NCBI GenBank assembly: GCA_024280375.1
Contig: JAJRQF010000087.1
Span: 1-32,440 of the forward strand
DNA length: 32,440 nt
From: Alphaproteobacteria bacterium
Lineage (GTDB): Bacteria > Pseudomonadota > Alphaproteobacteria > Rhizobiales > Rhizobiaceae
Reading direction: 5' to 3'
The stretch's first letter is position 1. Each line of letters starts with the position of its first letter. This document shows positions 24,915-32,440 of this stretch, in pieces. The notes below the pieces were generated by a model that was given only the letters and a program-made list of their open reading frames with translations, made no database searches and had not been told where the DNA came from. The translations under genes and the position numbers were made by a program.

Positions 24915-24949
24915 ATAAAAATGCGGGCTCTGAAATTATCAGAACCCGC
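24915..24949 (-). terminator. Factor-independent terminator after the cyclophilin genes
   Basis: On the minus strand GCGGGTTCTGA pairs with TCAGAGCCCGC through all 11 positions (one G-U) around a five-base loop. ATTTTTAT follows. It ends the coaD-cyclophilin transcript 36 bp past the last gene and stands 13 bp before queA. The complementary plus-strand RNA has one C-A mismatch and no U-run, so the terminator works for the minus strand. Confidence 0.85.
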
Positions 24950-24985
24950 AATCTGTCATCATTGCCGGTTTGGCAATTGTTTTGC

Positions 24986-25501
24986 TTAGGCATCGCCTTC
25001 GGCGGCATCAGCTGCAGGTTTATCACCAGAGCCGTCGGCTGCAACTTTGACCGAGATCATTTTGTCCGGGCCCTGTGCAGGTTCGCCGCGTTTGAACTTA
25101 TCGACATTGTCCATGCCTTCGATAACACGCCCCCAAACAGTATATTGATTATCCAAAAAGCCTGAATCACCGAACACAATAAAGAATTGTGAGTTTGCGC
25201 TGTTTGGATTTTGCGAACGGGCCATGGAGCAAATTCCACGAACGTGAGGCTCTGCATTAAATTCAGCTGGAAGATCAGGCTTTTCAGAACCGCCCATGCC
25301 GGTGCCTGTTGGGTCGCCGCCCTGCGCCATAAAGCCCTCAATTACCCGGTGGAATACAACTCCATCGTAAAAGCCCTCACGTGCCAGCTCTTTAACGCGT
25401 GCTACGTGTTGCGGTGCAAGATCAGGCAACAGTTCGATGACCACATCGCCCTGGCTGGTCTCCATCAGGAGAATGTTTTCAGGATTATCATAATTTGCCA
25501 C
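24986..25501 (-). CDS. Peptidyl-prolyl cis-trans isomerase, cyclophilin type (cytoplasmic)
   Basis: Cyclophilins isomerise Xaa-Pro bonds. The 171-aa protein has the catalytic core FYDGVVFHRVIEGFMAQGGDPTGTGMGGS (Arg in FHRV) and SQFFIVFGDSGFLDNQYTVWGRV. It has no signal peptide, so it should be cytoplasmic, and it has an alanine/aspartate-rich tail after residue 155. It lies 14 bp downstream of a second, exported cyclophilin, and the two are very similar, so they probably come from a tandem duplication. The order coaD-ppi-ppi-queA-tgt is widespread in alphaproteobacteria. Confidence 0.93.
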   Translation of the reverse strand: MANYDNPENILLMETSQGDVVIELLPDLAPQHVARVKELAREGFYDGVVFHRVIEGFMAQGGDPTGTGMGGSEKPDLPAEFNAEPHVRGICSMARSQNPNSANSQFFIVFGDSGFLDNQYTVWGRVIEGMDNVDKFKRGEPAQGPDKMISVKVAADGSGDKPAADAAEGDA

Positions 25502-25515
25502 AGTATATTCCTTTA

Positions 25516-26067
25516 CTATTGTGCATCGGCTGCGACTTGCAGCTTAATCATTTTGTCCGGGTTATCTACTTGCCCGTTGTTGGCTTTCGATCCCTTTTTG
25601 ACCGCATCAATATGTTCCATGCCGTCTGTAACTTCGCCAAATACAGTATACTTGCCGTTCAAGAAAGCCCCTTCATCAAACATAATGAAAAACTGTGAAT
25701 TGGCGCTGTCCGGGCTTTGTGAACGGGCCATGCCCAATACGCCGCGACCAAAGTTGGTGTCGGTGAACTCTGCTTTCAAGTCAGGATATTTTGAACCACC
25801 TGTGCCCGTGCCTGTTGGATCGCCTGTTTGAGCCATGAAGCCCGGTATAACCCGATGAAACACGATGCCGTCATAGAAGCCTTCTCTGGCAAGCTTCTTG
25901 ATTTGGGCCACATGGTTGGGTGCAAGATCAGGTCTTAGTTTAATAGTTACGCGACCTGCCTTCACATCCATATAGAGAGTGTTTTCCAAATCTGCTGATA
26001 ACGCTGATGTTGTCAGGGCAAAAATCGAAAATACAATTGCGAGGATGGTTGTTTGTAGATGTTTCAT
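25516..26067 (-). CDS. Peptidyl-prolyl cis-trans isomerase, cyclophilin type (exported)
   Basis: The 183-aa protein has an N-terminal signal peptide (TTILAIVFSIFALTTSALSA) and the same cyclophilin core as its neighbour: FYDGIVFHRVIPGFMAQTGDPTGTGTGGS and SQFFIMFDEGAFLNGKYTVFGEV. It is therefore the likely periplasmic isomerase, in contrast to the signal-less paralogue 14 bp downstream. It begins 19 bp after coaD, so coaD and both cyclophilins should form one transcript ending at the terminator at 24915-24949. Confidence 0.93.
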   Translation of the reverse strand: MKHLQTTILAIVFSIFALTTSALSADLENTLYMDVKAGRVTIKLRPDLAPNHVAQIKKLAREGFYDGIVFHRVIPGFMAQTGDPTGTGTGGSKYPDLKAEFTDTNFGRGVLGMARSQSPDSANSQFFIMFDEGAFLNGKYTVFGEVTDGMEHIDAVKKGSKANNGQVDNPDKMIKLQVAADAQ

Positions 26068-26086
26068 TCAAAACTCCAAATTTCTA

Positions 26087-26587
26087 CTACTTGTTTAATT
26101 TCTCTGCTATCTTTTGAACTACAAAATTGGGCGTAAAATGGGAGATGTCGCCATTTAATTTGGCAATTTGCCGCACCAATGTAGCTGTTATTGGCCGCAC
26201 TTTCGGTGATGCCGGAAAATATATGGTTCCAATTTCTGGCGCCATAGCGCCGTTCATGCCGGCCAGCTGCATTTCATAATCGAGATCAGTGCCATCGCGA
26301 AGTCCGCGTATCATAAAGCCTGCCCCATTTCTTCTTGCAGCATCAATGACCAGATCATCAAATGAAATTACCTCAACCCGCTCACTTGCCTGATCATCCC
26401 AATCCTTGATTATCCAGGTGATCATATCCTCCCGCTCTTCAAAGGTGAAAAGAGGGGGTTTGCTCGGATGTACGCCGATCGCAATAATGACCTTGTCTGC
26501 AATCGCAAGGGATTGGTGGAGTATATCAAGGTGACCATTGGTAATTGGGTCAAAGGAGCCTGGATAAAGGCCGACACGTTTGCTCAT
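26087..26587 (-). CDS. coaD: Phosphopantetheine adenylyltransferase CoaD
   Basis: CoaD makes dephospho-CoA from 4'-phosphopantetheine and ATP, the fourth step of coenzyme A synthesis. The 166-aa protein starts MSKRVGLYPGSFDPITNGHLDI with the nucleotidyltransferase T/N-x-G-H motif, and contains MIRGLRDGTDLDYEMQLAGMN and the second ATP-binding segment near SPKVRPITATLVRQIA. The frame is open for 12 more codons upstream (to 26623). The start at 26587 matches the family N-terminus. It is divergent from the VOC gene across about 100 bp. Confidence 0.96.
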   Translation of the reverse strand: MSKRVGLYPGSFDPITNGHLDILHQSLAIADKVIIAIGVHPSKPPLFTFEEREDMITWIIKDWDDQASERVEVISFDDLVIDAARRNGAGFMIRGLRDGTDLDYEMQLAGMNGAMAPEIGTIYFPASPKVRPITATLVRQIAKLNGDISHFTPNFVVQKIAEKLNK

Positions 26588-26691
26588 TTTTGAAGCCGTA
26601 TATGTTTTCTCTATATTTAGCAATTATCGACTAGACAGGCATTTGGCAATAGGCATATAAAAGAACATAACATAAACAAAAGGGCGCTGCC

Positions 26692-27105
26692 ATGAATAAT
26701 CCTAGTATCATGTCTCATGTATCTATCGGAACAAACAAATTTAATGAGGCCAGTAAATTTTACGATACTGTATTGGCGACCATTGGTGCCAAGCGGGTTT
26801 TTGAATTTCCGGGCGCAATCGCCTACGGGAAAGAATATCCAGAATTCTGGCTGCAGGAACCGGCTGATGGCGGCAAAGCTGAAACGGCTAACGGTGTTCA
26901 CTTTGGGTTTGTTGCCGATAGCAAAGATGCGGTTCATGCTTTTTTTGATGCAGCAATTGCGGCTGGCGCCTCCGGTGATGGCGAGCCCGGCCCTCGGCCT
27001 CACTATGGTGAACCCTATTATGGTTGTTTTGTTCGCGATCTCGATGGTCACAAAATCGAAGCAACCTATTGGGATGAGGCGCTTGCAGCCAAACAAAATG
27101 GGTAG
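26692..27105 (+). CDS. VOC-family protein (glyoxalase/bleomycin-resistance/dioxygenase fold)
   Basis: The 137-aa protein has the paired beta-alpha-beta-beta-beta pattern: SHVSIGTNKFNEASKFYDTVLATIGAKR, then HFGFVADSKDAVHAFFDAAIAAGA, then GEPYYGCFVRDLDGHKIEATYWD. Candidate metal ligands are His (in SHVSIG), His (in HFGF) and Glu (in KIEA). The specific reaction cannot be inferred. An open frame on the minus strand over the same bases is a shadow. Four bases after its stop codon begins the MITE-like element, whose left CTAG flank is at 27109-27112. Confidence 0.88.
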   Translation: MNNPSIMSHVSIGTNKFNEASKFYDTVLATIGAKRVFEFPGAIAYGKEYPEFWLQEPADGGKAETANGVHFGFVADSKDAVHAFFDAAIAAGASGDGEPGPRPHYGEPYYGCFVRDLDGHKIEATYWDEALAAKQNG

Positions 27106-27108
27106 GGT

Positions 27109-27379
27109 CTAGGGTCTGAACCCAATTATGACTACGAGCTGTGTTGGAGATAAAATGGTTCAATTCCAGGAGAAAAATGAAAGGCGATACCGCCCATCGG
27201 CAAGGCTTTTCGACGCTGAAGTGGGCCATTTACTTCCAACCCATGAGGGCAGCACGACAATTTCGCCTCACAGCGTTGAAAATTCCTCATTGGTGGCCGA
27301 CCAAATCGATCATTTTCGCCTTGTGGAAACAAAATTGTTATGCTGCACAGCCGTATTCCTAATTGAGTCCAGACCCTAG
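27109..27379. mobile_element. MITE-like insertion with terminal inverted repeats and CTAG target duplication
   Basis: The left end reads CTAG-GGTCTGAACCCAATTA from 27109. The right end, complemented, reads CTAG-GGTCTGGACTCAATTA from 27379. The 16-bp inverted repeats differ at two positions and enclose a 263-bp element (27113-27375) flanked by direct CTAG copies. CTAG-type duplications are known for some IS5-family groups, so this could be a non-autonomous derivative. It contains no transposase. Two overlapping short frames on opposite strands (27132-27332 and 27141-27362) lack ribosome-binding sites and are not called as genes. Confidence 0.7.
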
Positions 27380-27475
27380 GTTCCTGAATTTAAAATGAAC
27401 AGAGTATCAAGCAGCGGTTCAGTTGAGTTTTTCTATTCTGCTTTGAGAATTACAAACCACTCAAGGGAATTTGAA

Positions 27476-27586
27476 ATGCTGATCATACTTTATTCGCTGA
27501 CCATGGCTGTTATTATGCTGGCAGCAACCGCTGTGGCAATTCGCAACGAAAAATCCGCACACAAAAACTTGAGCGCCAGATGGTAA
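27476..27586 (+). CDS. Putative small single-pass membrane protein (36 aa)
   Basis: The ATG at 27476 has AAGGGA about 7 bases upstream. It encodes a hydrophobic segment (LIILYSLTMAVIMLAATAVAI) followed by a short charged tail (RNEKSAHKNLSARW). The layout is that of a bacterial small membrane protein, with the charged tail probably cytoplasmic. The same frame is open further upstream, but without a ribosome-binding site. It lies between the MITE-like element and a second tiny ORF of similar layout. No homology is recognised, and coding is supported only by the ribosome-binding site and composition. Confidence 0.45.
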   Translation: MLIILYSLTMAVIMLAATAVAIRNEKSAHKNLSARW

Positions 27587-27646
27587 ATTGACCTTTAAAA
27601 TTGAAAATTTATTCCTAAATAAGTTACAATTGAAAGGAATAAACCA

Positions 27647-27775
27647 ATGATTTTTGTGGGCATATTTACAATTGTCGGTACCAGCCTTGCAATCGCAACT
27701 GCTTATGACCTTGAGGACGAATCAAAAATTCGGGATATCAAGTCCTTGCGGTCACTTTGTCGTATGAAAGCGTAA
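27647..27775 (+). CDS. Putative small membrane-associated protein (42 aa)
   Basis: The ATG at 27647 follows GAAAGGA by about 9 bases. It encodes MIFVGIFTIVGTSLAIATAY, a hydrophobic N-terminal segment, then an acidic-basic tail (DLEDESKIRDIKSLRSLCRMKA). The layout resembles the ORF at 27476-27586, 60 bp upstream, so the two may be a pair. No family is recognised. The good ribosome-binding site is the main support. A hairpin lies 23 bp after the stop, between this ORF and the converging gyrA. Confidence 0.45.
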   Translation: MIFVGIFTIVGTSLAIATAYDLEDESKIRDIKSLRSLCRMKA

Positions 27776-27798
27776 AGCGCGGTGCCAAATTGTCGAAA

Positions 27799-27832
27799 GG
27801 CAGGAAATAAGGCCAATAGCCCCTTTCCTGCC
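27799..27832 (-). terminator. Probable gyrA transcription terminator
   Basis: On the minus strand GGCAGGAAA pairs with TTTCCTGCC, and inside it GGGGC pairs with GCCTT (two G-U), leaving one bulged A and a TATTG loop. A short TTTC follows. It starts 40 bp after the gyrA stop codon. The plus-strand RNA pairs less well inside and has no U-run, so gyrA is the likelier user. The U-run is weak. Confidence 0.55.
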
Positions 27833-27871
27833 CCGATGAAAACTCAAAAACTTAATCTGTAAATTTAGAAC

Positions 27872-30676
27872 CTATTCCTCTGTATCACCGCTTTCATTGT
27901 TTTCTTCACCTTCGTTAGCCTCGTCAGTATCATCTTCCTGATTTTCATCAACTTCACTGATGCGCTCGACGGAGACTACTTTTTCACCTTTAGCGGTTTT
28001 GAATACAGTTACCCCTTTTGTGGCACGGCTGGCAAAGCGTATGCCATCAACAGGAACACGGATAAGTTGGCCGCCATCTGAAACCAGCATAATCTGATCG
28101 CTGTCTTCCACCGGGAATGCGCCAACAAGTTCGCCAATATCGTCCTTTTTCGATTGATCCATCGCCTTGATGCCCTTGCCGCCACGGCCGGACACGCGGA
28201 AATCGAAGCTCGATGAGCGTTTTCCGTAGCCATATTCGGTCAATGTCAGAATGAACTGTTCGGCTGCACCCATAATTGCGTAGCGTTCCGGATCGACATT
28301 GCCTTCAACAATTTCTTCTTCTTCATCATCAACTACAATTTCTTCTTCGCCAGCATCTTCGCCTAATGAGGCGCGACGGATTGCCGATGACTGTTTCAGA
28401 TAGGCTATTCTTTCAGCCGGATCAGCCTCAAAATGGCGCAAGATGCACATGGAGATAATGCTGTCATCTTTGCCAAGCCTGATGCCTCTAACCCCAACAG
28501 AATTTCTGCCGGTGAATACGCGCACATCGTCGACCGGGAAGCGAATGGCCTGCCCTGCCCGCGTTGTGAGCAATACGTCATCATCCATCGAGCAGGTTTC
28601 AACGCCAGCAATGCCATCACCTTCGTCCAGCTTCATGGCGATCTTGCCATTTCGGTTGACCTGGACAAAATCAGATAGCTTGTTGCGGCGCACCGTACCT
28701 TTGGTGGTCGCAAACATTACGTCGAGAGTTTCCCAGCTGTCCTCATCCTCTGGCAGCGGCATAATGGTATTTATGCGTTCGTCCTTTTCCAGCGGCAGCA
28801 GGTTGATCAGCGCCTTGCCTCGCGCTTGAGGGGCGGCCAGCGGCAATTTCCAAACCTTGAGTTTGTAAACAATGCCGCGCGATGAGAAAAACAGAACCGG
28901 CGTATGGGTGTTGACCACAAATAACCGGGTTACAAAATCCTCGTCCTTGGTCGACATGCCGGAACGGCCCTTGCCACCACGGCGCTGGGCGCGATATGTC
29001 GCCAGCGGAACGCGCTTGACGTATCCGCCATGGCTTACCGTCACAACCATATCTTCTCGTGCGATCAGGTCTTCGTCGTCAACATCGAAGCCGCCTTCAA
29101 GAATTTCGGTGCGGCGTGGGGTTGCAAATTCATCGCGCACATCGACAAGTTCGGATTTTACGATATCCAACACCCGTTGGCGTGACCCAAGGATTTCCAG
29201 GTATTCGCGAATTTGAATGCCAATTTTATTCAGCTCTTCGTCGATTTCATCGCGACCAAGAGCGGTTAGCCTTTGCAGGCGCAATTCAAGAATGGCACGT
29301 GCCTGTTCCTCTGAAAGGAAATAGGTATCATCATCGTTAAGCCGGTGGCGCGGGTCATCTATCAGGGCCACAAGAGGCGCCACATCTTTGGCGGGCCAGC
29401 GGCGTTCCATCAATTCACGGCGGGCGGTTGCCGGATCTGGCGCGCTACGAATAAGTTTGATGACTTCATCAATATTGGCAACGGCAATTGCCAGGCCAAC
29501 CAACAAATGGGCGCGATCACGGGCCTTGTTGAGTAGATATTTGGTGCGCTTGGTGACCACTTCTTCGCGGAATGCGGTGAATGCCCGAATAAGGTCGGTC
29601 AAATTCAGCTGTTCAGGCCGTCCGCCGTTTAATGCTACAATGTTACAACCAAATGAGGTTTGCAGCGGTGTGAAGCGATAAAGCTGGTTGAGAACCACAT
29701 CTGCAACCGCATCGCGCTTAATCTCGACCACCACACGGTAGCCATTACGATCGGACTCATCGCGAATATCGCTGATGCCTTCAACCCGCTTGTCGCGTAC
29801 AAGTTCAGCGATTTTTTCAACCATCGTTGCCTTGTTCACCTGATAGGGAACCTCGGTTACGATCAACGCTTCACGCTCGCCACGGATTGTTTCGGTTGAA
29901 ACCTTGCCGCGCATCAGCACCGAGCCACGCCCGGTTTCATAGGCCGAGCGAATGCCGGAACGGCCAAGGATTTGCCCGCCTGTCGGGAAATCAGGACCGG
30001 GAATAATTTCGATCAATTCGTCGAGCGTAATTTCCGGGTTATCAATCATGGCCAAACAGCCATCAATAACCTCGCCCAGATTATGCGGCGGGATATTGGT
30101 CGCCATGCCAACGGCAATGCCGCCTGCCCCGTTGACCAGCAGGTTGGGAAAACGGGCCGGCAGAACCGTAGGTTCCAGTTCACGACCATCATAGTTTTCC
30201 TGAAACCTGACAGTATCCTTGTCGATGTCGGCCAGAAGCTCGTTGGAAAGCTTTTCCAGGCGACATTCGGTATAACGCATAGCGGCGGCTCTATCGCCGT
30301 CAATTGAACCGTAGTTGCCCTGGCCGTCGATCAAAGGCTCCCGCAAGGAAAAATCTTGTGCTAGCCTCACCAAAGCATCATAAATTGATGCGTCGCCGTG
30401 CGGATGGAATTTACCCATCACCTCACCGACGACACCGGCAGACTTCCGGTAGCCCTTGTTATATTCAAGACCCATTTCGTGCATGGCATATAGAATGCGG
30501 CGATGCACCGGTTTCAAACCATCGCGAACGTCGGGAAGCGCCCGGCTCACGATGACACTCATGGCATATTCCAGATAGGATTTGCTCATTTCATCGACGA
30601 TGGAAACGGGCTCAATATCCGATGGGCTATCGCCGCGACCAGAGTTTGGATCTGGTGTATTTGAATTGTCAGACAA
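27872..30676 (-). CDS. gyrA: DNA gyrase subunit A
   Basis: GyrA is the DNA-cleaving and rejoining subunit of gyrase. The 934-aa protein has the winged-helix cleavage domain with catalytic Tyr135 ([10 protein letters not shown]) and the quinolone-determining stretch [12 protein letters not shown]. The GyrA box QRRGGKG (564-570) opens the C-terminal beta-pinwheel. An acidic insertion with [16 protein letters not shown] lies in the C-terminal half, and the tail is very acidic, as in other alphaproteobacteria. The position matching E. coli Ser83 is Ala96, and Asp87 is kept as Asp100. It is divergent from marC across 207 bp. Confidence 0.98.
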   Translation of the reverse strand: MSDNSNTPDPNSGRGDSPSDIEPVSIVDEMSKSYLEYAMSVIVSRALPDVRDGLKPVHRRILYAMHEMGLEYNKGYRKSAGVVGEVMGKFHPHGDASIYDALVRLAQDFSLREPLIDGQGNYGSIDGDRAAAMRYTECRLEKLSNELLADIDKDTVRFQENYDGRELEPTVLPARFPNLLVNGAGGIAVGMATNIPPHNLGEVIDGCLAMIDNPEITLDELIEIIPGPDFPTGGQILGRSGIRSAYETGRGSVLMRGKVSTETIRGEREALIVTEVPYQVNKATMVEKIAELVRDKRVEGISDIRDESDRNGYRVVVEIKRDAVADVVLNQLYRFTPLQTSFGCNIVALNGGRPEQLNLTDLIRAFTAFREEVVTKRTKYLLNKARDRAHLLVGLAIAVANIDEVIKLIRSAPDPATARRELMERRWPAKDVAPLVALIDDPRHRLNDDDTYFLSEEQARAILELRLQRLTALGRDEIDEELNKIGIQIREYLEILGSRQRVLDIVKSELVDVRDEFATPRRTEILEGGFDVDDEDLIAREDMVVTVSHGGYVKRVPLATYRAQRRGGKGRSGMSTKDEDFVTRLFVVNTHTPVLFFSSRGIVYKLKVWKLPLAAPQARGKALINLLPLEKDERINTIMPLPEDEDSWETLDVMFATTKGTVRRNKLSDFVQVNRNGKIAMKLDEGDGIAGVETCSMDDDVLLTTRAGQAIRFPVDDVRVFTGRNSVGVRGIRLGKDDSIISMCILRHFEADPAERIAYLKQSSAIRRASLGEDAGEEEIVVDDEEEEIVEGNVDPERYAIMGAAEQFILTLTEYGYGKRSSSFDFRVSGRGGKGIKAMDQSKKDDIGELVGAFPVEDSDQIMLVSDGGQLIRVPVDGIRFASRATKGVTVFKTAKGEKVVSVERISEVDENQEDDTDEANEGEENNESGDTEE

Positions 30677-30883
30677 TGTAAGTTTTTACCTGATTGTGGA
30701 CGTTGGTTTAAATTAGCTGATTCCTTTCGCTATTACCAATAATTCACGATTAATTACAAGGTTTTCAACTGCGAATATTCTTGTGTGCCCAATGGGCAAT
30801 TCTTGAAAATACAGTAATGATAGATTGAATAAAATTATTAGCCGTGGCAGGGAGCCATAAACGCGCCATTTGGGAACTGAACC

Positions 30884-31510
30884 ATGAATTCTGATTTGCT
30901 CATAAACGCATTTGTTACTCTGTTTGTGACAATTGACCCGCCGGGACTTGCAGCCATTTCGCTTGGCCTAACGGTTGGTATGAATACTGCCCAACGGCGT
31001 CAGGTTGCCCTGCGCGGCGTGCTTATTGGTGTAAGTGTGCTGATTGCATTTATGATGATTGGTGCAGCATTGCTCAATACGCTGGGAATTACCATGGAAG
31101 CCTTTCGCGTTGCAGGTGGATTATTGTTATTTTACATAGCCTTCGAGATGGTTTTTGAGAAACGACAAGAGCGCCATGAGAAAAGCACAGAACGAGCAAT
31201 TACCCGCGACGACATTCACAATGTGGCGGTATTTCCCTTAGCTATTCCGTTAATCGCCGGACCCGGTTCGATTTCCGCTTCCATTTTGTTGGCGGCGCAA
31301 TTTTCCGCGCCAATAGAGCGGATTACCCTGATTGGAATATTACTTTCCATCGCGATCATTTTGTACCTGGCACTGGCGCTAGCTGACAAGGTTGATCATC
31401 TGATCGGCGATACGGGGCGGATAGTTGCTACCCGCCTATTGGGTATATTGCTTGCGGCATTGTCGGTTCAATATATTGCCGACGGCGTTCGAAATCTGGC
31501 TGCCAGCTAG
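30884..31510 (+). CDS. MarC-family integral membrane protein
   Basis: The 208-aa protein has about six transmembrane segments and the MarC/UPF0056 features: an N-terminal FVTLFVTIDPPGLAAISLGLT, the central AFRVAGGLLLFYIAFEMVF, and the signature VAVFPLAIPLIAGPGSISASILL. MarC proteins were once linked to antibiotic resistance, but their transport substrate is not settled. The ATG is used; a GGGAACTGAACC stretch precedes it. A 7-bp hairpin follows directly after the stop codon. Confidence 0.9.
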   Translation: MNSDLLINAFVTLFVTIDPPGLAAISLGLTVGMNTAQRRQVALRGVLIGVSVLIAFMMIGAALLNTLGITMEAFRVAGGLLLFYIAFEMVFEKRQERHEKSTERAITRDDIHNVAVFPLAIPLIAGPGSISASILLAAQFSAPIERITLIGILLSIAIILYLALALADKVDHLIGDTGRIVATRLLGILLAALSVQYIADGVRNLAAS

Positions 31511-31530
31511 GGTCCTGACCCTGGAATTTT
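31507..31530 (+). terminator. Possible marC terminator hairpin
   Basis: CTAGGGT (31507-31513) pairs with ACCCTGG (31518-31524) around a CCTG loop, with one T-G pair, and AATTTTA follows. It overlaps the marC stop codon (TAG at 31508-31510). The same bases resemble the CTAGGGTC ends of the MITE-like element at 27109-27379, so it could instead be a repeat remnant. Confidence 0.4.
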
Positions 31531-31536
31531 ACCGTT

Positions 31537-31920
31537 TTACCTGCCGGGCACTTTTACTTCCATGGTTTTCCCGCCATAGGCATGCACCTTGTCGTGAGCG
31601 CGGACAATCACTGTGTTTATCCCATCGGGAATTTGAATGCCGGATTTATTGCGGGTAAAGGGTTGCTCATTTTCATGCGGATGGGCCAAAACACGGGTTG
31701 CGTAAATGGTTCCATCCTTGCCAATTACTTCCCATGCATCGGCATAATGTTCCCAACCTTCATCATTATGGCGAACGGTAACACGGAACCTGTATGCCCC
31801 ACCGCTTTCGGCAGCGATGCCGACTTTGACGACATCGGCCTCTCCGGCTGTTGCAAAAGTTGCCGCAGATGTGGAAACTAAGAAAGAAAAACTTATAACT
31901 AATGCAAATTGGCGTATCAT
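31537..31920 (-). CDS. Conserved secreted protein of unknown function
   Basis: The 127-aa protein begins with a signal peptide (RQFALVISFSFLVSTSAATFATAG). A compact beta-rich domain follows: YRFRVTVRHNDEGWEHYADAWEVIGKDGTIYATRVLAHPHENEQPFTR, then IPDGINTVIVRAHDKVHAYGGKTMEVKVP. Several histidines (in RHNDEGWEHY, LAHPHENE and AHDKVHAYGG) could bind a metal. I have the impression that similar proteins occur in many alphaproteobacteria, without an assigned function. It converges on marC (26-bp gap) and is divergent from the cation diffusion facilitator gene. No partner gene suggests a role. Confidence 0.8.
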   Translation of the reverse strand: MIRQFALVISFSFLVSTSAATFATAGEADVVKVGIAAESGGAYRFRVTVRHNDEGWEHYADAWEVIGKDGTIYATRVLAHPHENEQPFTRNKSGIQIPDGINTVIVRAHDKVHAYGGKTMEVKVPGR

Positions 31921-31992
31921 AGCGACTCCGATTGATTGGTTTCTGAATTCAGGACCTAGGTCACAGACTCAAGATAATTGAATGATAATAGA

Positions 31993-32440
31993 ATGGCTTC
32001 TGGTTCAAAAAAAGTAATATATGCGGCATTGGTCGGAAATGGCTTGATTGCGATCATGAAATTTATCGCGGCCGGGCTTACGGGGTCAGCTGCCATGCTT
32101 TCCGAAGGCATTCACTCGTTGGTCGATACGGGAAATCAGAGCCTGCTGCTCTATGGTATGCACCGTTCCAAGCGACCCGCTGATGAAAAGCATCCGTTTG
32201 GCTATAGTTCTGAAATATATTTTTGGGCGTTTGTGGTGGCAATATTGATATTTGCCGTTGGTGCCGGTGTTTCGATGTATGAGGGCGTTCAAAAGGTGCT
32301 CCGCCCTCACCCGATTACCGACCCGACAATCAATTACATCGTGCTTAGTCTGGCCTTTGTTTTTGAAGGCATCGCGTGGGGAATTGCGCTAAAGGAATTT
32401 TCCAGCACCAAGGGCAAGCGAACCTATGTGCAGGCCTTGC
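31993..32440 (+). CDS. Cation diffusion facilitator transporter, ZnT9 (SLC30A9)-like, 3' truncated by window edge
   Basis: The first 149 residues are present and the frame runs off the window end. It opens directly into the first transmembrane helix (KKVIYAALVGNGLIAIMKFIAAG). The segment AMLSEGIHSLVDTGNQSLLLYG is the CDF helix-II motif in the form typical of the ZnT9 branch (S-E-x-x-H-S-x-x-D-T-x-N-Q). KHPFGYSSEIYFWAF follows, and helices III-IV come after it. CDF proteins export divalent cations such as Zn2+ or Mn2+ by proton antiport. The actual substrate cannot be told from this part. The ATG at 31993 has no strong ribosome-binding site. Confidence 0.88.
   Translation, partial: MASGSKKVIYAALVGNGLIAIMKFIAAGLTGSAAMLSEGIHSLVDTGNQSLLLYGMHRSKRPADEKHPFGYSSEIYFWAFVVAILIFAVGAGVSMYEGVQKVLRPHPITDPTINYIVLSLAFVFEGIAWGIALKEFSSTKGKRTYVQAL

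Noticed and set aside
26617-27096. A 159-codon open frame on the minus strand
   Set aside because: It lies opposite the VOC gene, whose plus-strand translation shows clear family motifs. The minus frame has no recognisable features.
27132-27362. Two overlapping short frames on opposite strands inside the MITE-like element
   Set aside because: Neither has a ribosome-binding site or transposase motifs. Frames of this size arise by chance in a conserved repeat.
1-32440. CRISPR array, prophage, toxin-antitoxin or defence island
   Set aside because: No regularly spaced direct repeats, cas genes, integrase, phage structural genes or nuclease-helicase clusters were seen.

Overview
The window is a chromosomal stretch of an alphaproteobacterium. 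The gene orders ntrX-trkA-trkH-hfq-hflX and gyrA...coaD-ppi-ppi-queA-tgt, the LiuR-type MerR regulator, and the Xsc/SoeABC sulfonate genes fit a marine member of the Hyphomicrobiales (Rhizobiales) or a close relative. The base composition looks moderate in GC. I cannot name a genus.

Layout. (1) 1-7131: the tail of ntrX (nitrogen response regulator), then K+ uptake genes trkA/trkH, the RNA chaperone hfq abutting the GTPase hflX, the Mg2+ channel mgtE, and a MerR-family (LiuR-like) regulator with a palindromic candidate operator upstream. (2) 7150-9876: a membrane methyltransferase-family protein (minus strand), a GNAT acetyltransferase, isovaleryl-CoA dehydrogenase and a secreted SH3 protein. 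(3) 10089-12986: a two-gene O-acylation cassette made of an MBOAT acyltransferase and an SGNH-like protein that carries a GspG-pseudopilin-like C-terminal domain. (4) 13083-20549: a sulfonate/sulfite module. It holds a DsrC/TusE-family protein with an atypical cysteine pattern, sulfoacetaldehyde acetyltransferase (xsc), a decayed TauE/SafE sulfite-exporter pseudogene, and soeABC (cytoplasmic molybdenum sulfite dehydrogenase). Xsc should release sulfite and acetyl phosphate, and SoeABC should oxidise the sulfite to sulfate and pass electrons to quinone. The broken exporter suggests that sulfite export was given up for in-house oxidation. (5) 20580-21835: tRNA-Thr(CGT), a hairpin-rich intergenic element, a DUF4864 protein and a small DUF6500-like protein. 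(6) 21871-26587: an alpha/beta hydrolase, then the minus-strand genes coaD, two cyclophilins, a terminator, and queA-tgt (queuosine synthesis; Tgt appears to have lost its zinc site). (7) 26692-30676: a VOC protein, a MITE-like element with 16-bp inverted repeats between CTAG duplications, two tiny membrane-protein ORFs, and gyrA. (8) 30884-32440: a marC-family gene, a conserved secreted protein of unknown function, and the start of a ZnT9-like cation diffusion facilitator.

Most of the window is ordinary housekeeping sequence. The places worth a second look are the sulfur locus with its pseudogene, the SGNH-pseudopilin chimera, the zinc-less Tgt, the MITE-like insertion and the structured element next to tRNA-Thr. 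No CRISPR array, prophage, intact IS or defence system is visible. No gene-free stretch exceeds about 300 bases apart from 15415-15952 (the pseudogene) and 27106-27475 (the MITE-like element). The 285-base gap 21320-21604 holds nothing I recognise.
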